From Hyphomicrobiaceae bacterium (GTDB taxonomy: Bacteria; Pseudomonadota; Alphaproteobacteria; Rhizobiales; Hyphomicrobiaceae), in contig JAJFHI010000268.1 in the NCBI GenBank assembly GCA_021775715.1, positions 1-9,671 of the forward strand: a stretch of 9,671 bases of DNA, written 5' to 3'. Positions 1 to 6,376 of this stretch are shown one piece after another. A program made the translations under genes and the position numbers. The notes beneath the pieces were generated by a model, which worked only from the letters and a program-made list of their open reading frames with translations, had not been told where the DNA came from and made no database searches. Each line of letters starts with the position of its first letter. Positions within the stretch are counted from its first letter, which is position 1.

Positions 1-2733
1 CCGGAAATCCAAAAGGTGGATGATGACAACAACGTTGTCATGTGGCTGAACCTGGCGAGCGACCGCATGTCGGTTCCCGATCTTACAGACTACGCAGATC
101 GCTATTTGGTCGATCGATTTTCAATTCTCGATGGTGTTGCACGTGTGCGGATCGGTGGGCAGCAGTCGCTTGCCATGCGCGTCTGGCTTGACCGCAAAGC
201 CCTGGCAGCACGCGAACTGACGGTCACGGACGTCGAAAATGCGTTGCGCGCCGAGAACGTTGAGCTGCCGGCTGGTAGCATTGAATCGAAGAGCCGCCAG
301 TTCACCGTCCGGCTTGATCGGAATTTCCGCACAGTCGACGATTTTCGCAAACTCGTCTTACGCCGAACCGATCAATACCTCGTGCGTCTCGGCGACGTCG
401 CGCGCGTGGAAAAAACAGCGATTGAAGCGCGCACATTCTTTCGCGGAAATCGCGTCTCAATGGTCGGTCTCGGTCTCGTCAAACAGTCGACGGCAAACAC
501 GATCTCAGTCTCGCGTCTTGGTCGCGCGCTGAAGGAAAAAATCAATCCGACCCTGCCTGAGGGTATGAGTATTGAGCAAAGCTTCGATATTTCGGTGTTC
601 ATCGAAGGAGCGATTGCCGAGGTTTACAAGACCTTGTTTCTATCTGTCGGTGCAGTTGTGCTGGTGATCTTGGTGTTTCTGGGCAATTTCAGGGCAATGC
701 TGGTGCCAGCAGTCACGGTGCCTGTGTCAATCGTAGCGACATTCATCGTGCTCTATATTTTGGGGTTCACGATCAACCTGCTGACGCTTTTGGCGCTTGT
801 CCTGGCGATCGGCCTTGTCGTCGATGATGCGATCGTCGTGCTCGAGAACATTTATCGCCGCATGGATACACTCGGCGAAACGCCACTTGTGGCTGCCTAC
901 CGCGGTGCGCGACAGGTGGGCTTTGCTGTGATCGCAACGACGCTCGTGTTGATCGCTGTGTTTACGCCGGTTGCTTTTCTTGAAGGCGATATTGGTCGGC
1001 TGTTTTCCGAGTTTGCTTTGACGATGTCGGCAGCGGTTGCGTTTTCAAGCCTAGTTGCCCTCAGCTTGTCGCCGATGATCGCCTCTAAACTTCTCAAGCC
1101 CCGCGGTCAGCGCGGTATCATCACGCGGTCCATTGATGGCGCTTTTTCGGCACTGACACGTGGCTACGGTACCGTACTTCGAGCCGCGCTGCGTTTTCCA
1201 TTGATCCCGGCTCTTGTTTTTGTCGCCGTCTCGGGGAGCGCGTATTGGCTGTTTGAACGTATCCCTTCCGAATATGCGCCGCGTGAGGACCGTGGTGCGT
1301 TCTTCGTAGTTGTCCAGGGCGCGGAAGGGGCGACTTACGACCATATGGTTGAGTATATGGATGAGATCGAACGCCGGATGCTGCCACTTGTTGATAGTGG
1401 TGAAGCAACGCGTCTGCTCGTGCGTACGCCGCGTAGCTTTGGTGCAATCTCAACATTCAACTCCGGTATTGTTATCGTGTTGTTGAGCGATTGGTCGAAG
1501 CGACGCTCGGCATTTAAAATTATGGACGAGGTGCGCGCAAATCTCAGCGACCTGCCCGGAGTGCGCGCCTTCCCGGTCATGCGTCAGGGCTTTGGCCGTG
1601 GTATTAAAAAACCGGTTCAGTTTGTTATTGGCGGCGGGACGTATGAGGAACTTGCGCGTTGGCGTGATATCCTAAACGAGAAGATTGCAGCAACGAACCC
1701 AGGATTGGTCGGTGTTGACTGGGACTACAAGGAAACGCGGCCGACCGTTGACGTAAAGATTGAATACGATCGCGCCGCTGAACTTGGTGTGACAGTGACC
1801 GACATCGGTCGGACGCTTGAGACGATGCTTGGATCGCGTCGCGTGACGACGTACATTGATGCTGGCCGGGAGTACGACGTGATCCTGGAAGGTGAACGCA
1901 GCCAGCAGCGCACACCAACCGACATTGAGAACATCTACGTCCGCTCCGCGCGCACCAATCAACTGATTCCGTTGTCGAACATTGTGCGTCTGACGGAGCG
2001 CGCAGATTCCGGTCAGTTGAACCGTTACAATCGAGTCCGGGCATTGACGTTGTCGGCCAACCTCGAACCTGACCTGGTTCTGGGAGATGCCTTGACATAT
2101 CTCGAAGGGTTGGTGCACGAGCATCTTCCGGAGTCGGTGTTGATTGACTACAAAAATCAATCCCGCGATTTTAAATCCTCGAACAACTCCATCGTGTTTG
2201 TCTTCATTCTTGGTATCGTGATTGTGTTCCTTGTGCTGGCCGCCCAGTTCGAGAGCTGGATACATCCGTTCGTAATTATCCTAACTGTGCCGCTGGCGAT
2301 TACGGGCGGGCTGCTGGGGCTCTACCTGACGGGCGGATCGCTTAATCTTTACAGCCAGATCGGGATGATCGCGCTTGTTGGTTTGGCAGCCAAAAACGGC
2401 ATCTTGATTGTTGAGTTCGTCAATCAGCTTCGCGATGAAGGCAAGGCATTTGACGAAGCGATTTTCGAGGCCTCGACGGTGCGTTTGCGCCCGATCCTGA
2501 TGACCGGTTTGACGACGATTGCAGGCTCTGTTCCTTTGATCCTGTCGGTTGGTGCGGGGGCGGAAACACGGAGCGTCATTGGCGTTGTTGTTCTATCTGG
2601 CGTTCTCGTCGCGACAATCTTCACGATCTTCATTGTGCCCGTTGCCTACGCCATCGTTGCGCGAGGCTCCGGTTCGCCGGGCGACACACGCCGTCAGCTG
2701 GAGCGCGAAATGCAGCCGTCGGCGGCTGAATAA
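1..2733 (+). CDS. RND (HAE1-type) efflux transporter permease subunit, 5' truncated by window edge
   Basis: Inner-membrane proton-driven pump subunit that would work with a periplasmic adaptor and an outer-membrane channel to expel drugs or other amphiphiles. The reading frame is open from base 1 (the first in-frame GTG, at 16, is not a real start). The visible 910 residues lack about 120 of the usual ~1030, namely TM1 and the start of the first porter domain. Visible in order are the porter region, the TM2-TM6 cluster from about residue 208, a second periplasmic loop, and a TM8-TM12 cluster from about residue 730. The proton-relay residues are intact: the Asp pair in TM4 (VVDDAIVVLEN, residues 275-276) and the TM10 Lys (AAKNGILIVEF, Lys798), matching D407/D408/K940 of AcrB. 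The frame is unbroken, so the pump looks functional. Substrate cannot be told from sequence. The adaptor gene is probably upstream, outside the window. Confidence 0.95.
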   Translation, partial: PEIQKVDDDNNVVMWLNLASDRMSVPDLTDYADRYLVDRFSILDGVARVRIGGQQSLAMRVWLDRKALAARELTVTDVENALRAENVELPAGSIESKSRQFTVRLDRNFRTVDDFRKLVLRRTDQYLVRLGDVARVEKTAIEARTFFRGNRVSMVGLGLVKQSTANTISVSRLGRALKEKINPTLPEGMSIEQSFDISVFIEGAIAEVYKTLFLSVGAVVLVILVFLGNFRAMLVPAVTVPVSIVATFIVLYILGFTINLLTLLALVLAIGLVVDDAIVVLENIYRRMDTLGETPLVAAYRGARQVGFAVIATTLVLIAVFTPVAFLEGDIGRLFSEFALTMSAAVAFSSLVALSLSPMIASKLLKPRGQRGIITRSIDGAFSALTRGYGTVLRAALRFPLIPALVFVAVSGSAYWLFERIPSEYAPREDRGAFFVVVQGAEGATYDHMVEYMDEIERRMLPLVDSGEATRLLVRTPRSFGAISTFNSGIVIVLLSDWSKRRSAFKIMDEVRANLSDLPGVRAFPVMRQGFGRGIKKPVQFVIGGGTYEELARWRDILNEKIAATNPGLVGVDWDYKETRPTVDVKIEYDRAAELGVTVTDIGRTLETMLGSRRVTTYIDAGREYDVILEGERSQQRTPTDIENIYVRSARTNQLIPLSNIVRLTERADSGQLNRYNRVRALTLSANLEPDLVLGDALTYLEGLVHEHLPESVLIDYKNQSRDFKSSNNSIVFVFILGIVIVFLVLAAQFESWIHPFVIILTVPLAITGGLLGLYLTGGSLNLYSQIGMIALVGLAAKNGILIVEFVNQLRDEGKAFDEAIFEASTVRLRPILMTGLTTIAGSVPLILSVGAGAETRSVIGVVVLSGVLVATIFTIFIVPVAYAIVARGSGSPGDTRRQLEREMQPSAAE

Positions 2734-2735
2734 CC

Positions 2736-2756
2736 CCGGTGGATGTAGACTACCGG
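2736..2756 (+). terminator. Hairpin after the RND gene, possible intrinsic terminator
   Basis: Three bases after the RND stop codon, CCGGTGG pairs with CTACCGG (seven pairs including one G-T wobble) around a 7-base loop. The downstream stretch is only moderately T-rich (ctgtttctgttg). This is weaker than a classical Rho-independent terminator, but its placement between two functionally unrelated genes fits transcript separation. Confidence 0.4.
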
Positions 2757-2789
2757 CTGTTTCTGTTGCACACGTTCGAATAGAGCGAT

Positions 2790-3845
2790 ATGCCTGCGCG
2801 GATGTTTCACTCAAAGACAGATTTTAAGCGCGCCTTGGCCGATTTACCGGCCGCCGATGCGCCATCACAAGATGCGGCCCGCGCGCGCCAGGCCGAACTG
2901 ACGAAGCCGCCAGGCTCGTTGGGACGATTGGAAGATATCGCCGTGCATCTGGCGGGATGGGGTGCGGGATCGAAAATCGCACCGAAGATTTCTGCGGATA
3001 AGATCAAAGTTGTGATTTTTGCCGGAAACCACGGCGTTGTCGCGCAAGGTGTCAGTCCCTATCCAGCCGACGTTACGGCACAGATGGTAGCCAACTTTTC
3101 AGCGGGTGGGGCGGCGATCAATGCGCTGACAGCGGCCTTCGATTTGGCATTGGACGTCGTTCCGCTAGATCTAGACAAACCGACAGCCGACATGACTGAG
3201 AAGCCTGCCATGACAGAAACCGAAACATTGACGGCGTTGAATGCGGGCGCGGCGGCGGTTGAAGATGATCTCGATGTGCTGTGCCTTGGCGAAATGGGCA
3301 TTGGCAACACCACGGCGGCGGCAGCGCTGGCAGCGCGCTCATTCAGTGGCAGCGGCACAGACTGGGCCGGGCCTGGAACGGGTCTCGATGAAAAGGGCGT
3401 TTCGCGCAAGGCCGTCGTTATAGATCATGCGCTGGCGACCCATGCCGCCGCATCCAAAAACGCTTTTGAGACGCTACGTCGTGTCGGCGGACGTGAGACA
3501 GCGGCGATTGCTGGCGCCGTGTTGGCGGCGCGCGCCAAACGTATTCCGGTTGTGTTGGATGGTTATGTCGTAGCTGCCAGCGTCGCGCCGCTCTACGCCG
3601 ACAACGCAGATATCACTGCACACTGCATCGCTGGCCACATGTCTGCTGAGCCTGCACATCAGGCGCTGTTGCAGCACCTTGGGCTTGCAGCTGTTCTGGA
3701 TCTTGGCATGAGGCTTGGCGAAGGCAGCGGTGCAGCATTGGCAGCCCAGGTTGTGCGCGCGGCGGCGGCAACACACAACAACATGGCAACGTTTGCAGAA
3801 GCGGCAGTCAGTAATCGATCTAAAGAGGTCGGCGATGAATGCTGA
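2790..3845 (+). CDS. cobT: Nicotinate-nucleotide--dimethylbenzimidazole phosphoribosyltransferase
   Basis: Transfers phosphoribose from nicotinate mononucleotide to 5,6-dimethylbenzimidazole, giving alpha-ribazole 5'-phosphate, the lower-ligand precursor of cobalamin. The 351 residues match the family's usual ~350. Family signatures in order are KPPGSLGRLE near residue 40, GNHGVVAQGVSPYPADVT, the GGAAINAL segment, GEMGIGNTTAAAAL and GHMSAEPAHQ. The C-terminal LGEGSGA carries Glu311, which corresponds to the proposed catalytic base Glu317 of Salmonella CobT. The start at 2790 is preceded by only a weak AGAG. A second in-frame ATG at 2802 would drop four residues and fits the family N-terminus equally well. 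The 3' end overlaps cobS by 11 bases. In the Pseudomonas denitrificans naming this gene is cobU. Confidence 0.96.
   Translation: MPARMFHSKTDFKRALADLPAADAPSQDAARARQAELTKPPGSLGRLEDIAVHLAGWGAGSKIAPKISADKIKVVIFAGNHGVVAQGVSPYPADVTAQMVANFSAGGAAINALTAAFDLALDVVPLDLDKPTADMTEKPAMTETETLTALNAGAAAVEDDLDVLCLGEMGIGNTTAAAALAARSFSGSGTDWAGPGTGLDEKGVSRKAVVIDHALATHAAASKNAFETLRRVGGRETAAIAGAVLAARAKRIPVVLDGYVVAASVAPLYADNADITAHCIAGHMSAEPAHQALLQHLGLAAVLDLGMRLGEGSGAALAAQVVRAAAATHNNMATFAEAAVSNRSKEVGDEC
3822..3828 (+). promoter_or_regulatory. Ribosome binding site that fixes the cobS start
   Basis: AAAGAGG lies 6 bases before the ATG at 3835 and inside the end of cobT. It favours 3835 as the cobS start over in-frame ATGs up to 120 bases upstream, which would lie deep within cobT. 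Confidence 0.7.
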
Positions 3846-4653
3846 TACAGATAAAAAACCGGCAGTAGTCAATGGCGGTTTTTCGCTGCGCGGTCTGGCC
3901 GAGGAGGCCGGTCTGGCGGTCGGTTTGTTGACGCGATTTCCGCTGCCGCGGTTCGACGTAAAGACTTCGGCAAGTCTAGCGTCGAGTTTCTGGGTGTTTC
4001 CGATTGTCGGCGCCGTGGTTGGCCTTGTCGGTGCGGGTATTATGGTGATCGCTGCCATCGTAGGGCTGGGAACTGTTCCGGCAGTCGCTTTCGGCTTGAT
4101 TGCAATGGCTTTGGTAACGGGTGCGTTGCACGAAGACGGTCTCGCAGATTTTTGTGACGGCGTTGGCGGCGGCAGGGATAGGGCGCGCAAGCTTGAGATC
4201 ATGCGTGACAGCCACCTTGGAACGTACGGCGCACTAGCTCTGATCTTGGGTGTAGCGACAGAGGCAGCGCTCTTGGTCGAAACCGTCGCGCTTGGCGGTT
4301 TGCTACCGGCGGGTGCCATCATAATCGCATCGGCGTCGGTTGCCCGTCTTGCTATTGCGGTGCCGTTATTTGTTCTAAGCCCCGCGCGGACGGATGGACT
4401 TGGGGTATCGCTCAACAAGCCATCTTCGGTAATCGGTGTTGCTGCACTTGTGGCGGCGATTGTTGTTGGCGCGTTGTGCGTTGGTGCGGGCGTGTTGGCA
4501 TTGATTGTCGGCGCAGGGCTGGGGGCTACAATCGTGGCGTGGCTGGCGCGGCGTCATATTGGCGGCTACACCGGTGACGTTTTCGGAGCGACGGTCGTTG
4601 TGGCAAAGGTTGCCGCGCTCGCGTTTTATATTCTGGTGGTGTTAGCACCGTGA
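3835..4653 (+). CDS. cobS: Adenosylcobinamide-GDP ribazoletransferase (cobalamin synthase)
   Basis: Integral inner-membrane enzyme that joins adenosylcobinamide-GDP to alpha-ribazole (or its 5'-phosphate), releasing GMP and completing the nucleotide loop of cobalamin (phosphate). The product is 272 residues, slightly longer than the ~250 common in the family because of a polar N-terminal leader before GLLTRFPLPRF. The conserved acidic motif HEDGLADFCDGVGGG is present, followed by KLEIMRDSHLGTYG; these are the family's metal and substrate-binding hallmarks. The remainder is a run of hydrophobic Ala/Val/Gly-rich segments consistent with about six to seven membrane helices. Start chosen from the good ribosome binding site at 3822-3828. 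Its stop overlaps the cobU GTG start. P. denitrificans name: cobV. Confidence 0.95.
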   Translation: MNADTDKKPAVVNGGFSLRGLAEEAGLAVGLLTRFPLPRFDVKTSASLASSFWVFPIVGAVVGLVGAGIMVIAAIVGLGTVPAVAFGLIAMALVTGALHEDGLADFCDGVGGGRDRARKLEIMRDSHLGTYGALALILGVATEAALLVETVALGGLLPAGAIIIASASVARLAIAVPLFVLSPARTDGLGVSLNKPSSVIGVAALVAAIVVGALCVGAGVLALIVGAGLGATIVAWLARRHIGGYTGDVFGATVVVAKVAALAFYILVVLAP

Positions 4654-5195
4654 CCGCAAAACCCGTAAATGTAAAAACGTGCTTGATATTTGGTGGTGCT
4701 CGGTCAGGTAAATCGCGCCGCGCGGAAGAGATCGTTGATCATCTTGCCAAGCTGCATGCAGGCGCATGTAAAGTCTACATCGCAACTGCGGAAGTTTTTG
4801 ATGATGAGATGGCGGCCCGTGTTGCCAAGCATCGCGCGCGCCGAGATGAAAGTTGGACGACGCGCGATGTGCCGCTGGATTTGGCAGAGACGCTGGAACG
4901 GGACATAAATACGGATGATATCGTGTTGGTGGATTGCCTGACGTTGTGGTTGTCGAACCTTATGGGCGCTGAGCTGGACGTCGTCTCTGAAACCGAAAAG
5001 TTGCTCAACTCCATTGCAGCGTCTCCAGCGCGACTGGTATTTGTATCCAATGAAGTTGGGCACGGAATTGTGCCGGATAATGTATTGGCACGCAGGTTCC
5101 GTGATGCGCAGGGCCTGCTCAATCAGAAGATTGCAGCGAGCGTCGCGCACGTTGAGTTTGTTGCTGCAGGACTGCCATTACAGTTGAAGCCATGA
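4650..5195 (+). CDS. cobU: Bifunctional adenosylcobinamide kinase / adenosylcobinamide-phosphate guanylyltransferase
   Basis: Phosphorylates adenosylcobinamide and then adds GMP from GTP to make adenosylcobinamide-GDP, the substrate of the neighbouring CobS. The 181 residues are typical for the family. A P-loop GGARSGKS occupies residues 15-22. YIATAEVFDDEMAARVAKHRARR follows in two adjacent pieces, with His61 in the place of the guanylylated His46 of Salmonella CobU. VLVDCLTLWLSNL is the Walker-B-like strand, and SNEVGHGIVP plus RFRDAQGLLNQ are the C-terminal signatures. The GTG start lies within the cobS stop (GTGA, 4-base overlap), and no strong independent ribosome binding site is visible, so translational coupling is likely. 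The stop overlaps the next gene as ATGA. P. denitrificans name: cobP. Confidence 0.95.
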   Translation: MTAKPVNVKTCLIFGGARSGKSRRAEEIVDHLAKLHAGACKVYIATAEVFDDEMAARVAKHRARRDESWTTRDVPLDLAETLERDINTDDIVLVDCLTLWLSNLMGAELDVVSETEKLLNSIAASPARLVFVSNEVGHGIVPDNVLARRFRDAQGLLNQKIAASVAHVEFVAAGLPLQLKP

Positions 5196-5776
5196 TAAGC
5201 CAACAGGCCAACAAACCCACAAAACTTCTAATGGTGAGACACACCGCTGTCGAGGAGAGCTACGCCTGGCGCTGCTATGGTGCGAGCGACCTTGGGCTGT
5301 CACCGGAAGGCGCGGCGCATGTTGCCAGCGTTGCCGAAGAGCTGAGCGGCCACAGCCCCGATCGCATCTATCATTCAGGCTTGCAGCGCGCACGGGTGTT
5401 GGCGAACGCGACGGCCGAAGTGGTTTCCACGGATATTGAGTTGATTGCCGACGCCCGATTGGCGGAGCTGAATTTCGGTCAGTGGGAAGGCCTGACCTGG
5501 GACGAAATTTTCACGTCCGGACATGATATCGCGCGCCTTATTCACGAGCCGGAGACATTCGCACCACCAGAGGGCGAGACAACGTTTGCCTTGCGTGATC
5601 GCGTTTTAGCCTGGTTTGAAAGCGTTCCGCGTGAAGGTGTTACAATCGCAGTGGCGCACGGAGGAACGATTTCGGCCTTGCGCGGAACTCTCTTAGGACT
5701 GCCCGCCGCAGATTGGCCGGCTCTGATGCCAGCGCTCGGTGAGATTATTCCAATTGGAAGCGTGCATTTCGGTTGA
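5192..5776 (+). CDS. cobC: Histidine phosphatase family protein, probable alpha-ribazole phosphatase
   Basis: Branch-1 histidine (phosphoglycerate-mutase-like) phosphatase. In this operon the likely job is removing the 5'-phosphate from alpha-ribazole phosphate or cobalamin phosphate. The 194 residues carry the phospho-accepting RHT motif (Arg16-His17-Thr18, where many members have RHG), CYGASDLGLSPEG, which is close to the CobC-type segment, LAELNFGQWEG with the acidic residue expected for the proton donor, and the second catalytic histidine in VAHGG (His156). It starts inside the cobU stop codon (ATGA overlap). The family is broad and its members differ in substrate, so the function rests mainly on the operon. 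Note that cobC in P. denitrificans naming means a different enzyme. Confidence 0.82.
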   Translation: MISQQANKPTKLLMVRHTAVEESYAWRCYGASDLGLSPEGAAHVASVAEELSGHSPDRIYHSGLQRARVLANATAEVVSTDIELIADARLAELNFGQWEGLTWDEIFTSGHDIARLIHEPETFAPPEGETTFALRDRVLAWFESVPREGVTIAVAHGGTISALRGTLLGLPAADWPALMPALGEIIPIGSVHFG

Positions 5777-5780
5777 TTTG

Positions 5781-5799
5781 GGCCATCTCTTGAGATGCC
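5781..5799 (+). terminator. Weak hairpin downstream of the cob operon
   Basis: CATCT and AGATG pair around a CTTG loop, and the stem extends by two G-C pairs if one C is bulged. No T-run follows, so an intrinsic terminator is doubtful. Its position directly after the last cob gene is the only supporting context. Confidence 0.25.
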
Positions 5800-5843
5800 A
5801 TCCTACTAAAGAAATCGTGTGCAACTATTCTTGAAGCTTGGGT

Positions 5844-5849
5844 TATGAT
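5844..5849 (+). promoter_or_regulatory. Possible -10 element for the iorAB-type operon
   Basis: TATGAT matches the sigma-70 -10 consensus (TATAAT) at five of six positions and lies in the intergenic region 60 bases before the iorA start. No good -35 is seen at 16-18 bases spacing (TTGAAG at 5831 is too close), so a promoter here would need an activator or another sigma factor. Confidence 0.25.
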
Positions 5850-5860
5850 GCCCACATGTT

Positions 5861-5877
5861 GTCGCGAGTCACGCGAC
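5861..5877. promoter_or_regulatory. Perfect inverted repeat, candidate operator or 5'-UTR stem
   Basis: GTCGCG and CGCGAC flank a 5-base spacer (AGTCA). The repeat sits between the candidate -10 at 5844-5849 and the ribosome binding site of iorA. It is consistent with a dimeric repressor site just after the transcription start, or with a short leader hairpin. No regulator gene is in the window. Confidence 0.35.
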
Positions 5878-5899
5878 TAGAATGTTCCGCAATTGGCAT

Positions 5900-5904
5900 G
5901 GAGG
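5900..5904 (+). promoter_or_regulatory. Ribosome binding site deciding the iorA start
   Basis: GGAGG, four bases before ATG 5909. The alternative in-frame ATG at 5882 has no Shine-Dalgarno-like sequence and would add nine residues not expected in the family, so 5909 is preferred. Confidence 0.7.
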
Positions 5905-5908
5905 TCCC

Positions 5909-6373
5909 ATGGCTGCTTTCATCCTCACAATCAACGGACGCGAGCATAAGGTTGATGCCGATCCGGACATGCCGCTGTTGTGGGCAATCCGCGATGTGGT
6001 TGGTTTGACCGGCACAAAATTTGGCTGTGGCATCGCGCAATGTGGTGCGTGCACCGTGCACATTGATGGTCAGCCGCAACGCTCATGTGTCCTGCCCATT
6101 TCCGCAGTCGGCGAAGCGAAAGTTACAACCATCGAAGGTCTAGACGGCACGGTCGCGGAGGCGGTGAAAGCGGCGTGGGTCGACATCGACGTACCTCAGT
6201 GTGGTTATTGCCAATCGGGACAGGTGATGTCTGCTGTTGGTCTCTTGAGTGAGACATCGAACCCGACGGATGAGGACATCGACGCCGCTATGGCTGGCAA
6301 CATTTGCCGCTGCGCCACCTACGTTCGTATCCGCCAGGCGATAAAGAATGCCGCCGGAAAGGTGCAGGGCTAG
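5909..6373 (+). CDS. iorA: (2Fe-2S)-binding small subunit of an isoquinoline 1-oxidoreductase-type molybdenum hydroxylase
   Basis: Electron-transfer subunit of a xanthine-oxidase-family enzyme, carrying electrons from the molybdenum centre in the large subunit through two 2Fe-2S clusters. The 154 residues are normal for the family. A plant-ferredoxin-like N-terminal domain has Cys40, Cys45, Cys48 and Cys60 (FGCGIAQCGAC...RSC). A C-terminal helical domain holds the second cluster with Cys98/Cys101 (CGYC) and Cys133/Cys135 (ICRC). All eight ligands are present. No signal peptide is seen; the subunit would be exported by riding with the twin-arginine signal of the large subunit, as inferred for this class. 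The large-subunit gene starts three bases after its stop. The symbol is by family resemblance; the substrate is unknown. Confidence 0.9.
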   Translation: MAAFILTINGREHKVDADPDMPLLWAIRDVVGLTGTKFGCGIAQCGACTVHIDGQPQRSCVLPISAVGEAKVTTIEGLDGTVAEAVKAAWVDIDVPQCGYCQSGQVMSAVGLLSETSNPTDEDIDAAMAGNICRCATYVRIRQAIKNAAGKVQG

Positions 6374-6376
6374 ATC

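Noticed and set aside
23..41. Inverted repeat ATGACAAC-aac-GTTGTCAT near the window start
   Set aside because: It lies within the RND reading frame, encoding a run of Asp, Asn and Val. The arms are good, but there is no gene boundary nearby, so a regulatory role is unsupported.
1165..1176. 12-base perfect palindrome TACGGTACCGTA
   Set aside because: It lies inside the RND coding sequence with no associated regulatory context; most likely chance.
1672..2265. 197-codon minus-strand open frame within the RND gene
   Set aside because: It lies wholly inside a strongly conserved permease coding region and has no supporting motif.
3474..4418. 314-codon open frame on the minus strand across the end of cobT and most of cobS
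   Set aside because: Opposite to two well-recognised coding genes. The translated product is low-complexity Ala/Pro/Thr/Ser-rich with no domain-like motif, as expected for the antisense of Ala/Gly-rich genes.
5882..5908. N-terminal extension of iorA from ATG 5882
   Set aside because: No ribosome binding site precedes it, whereas GGAGG directly precedes ATG 5909, and the extra residues are not typical of the family.
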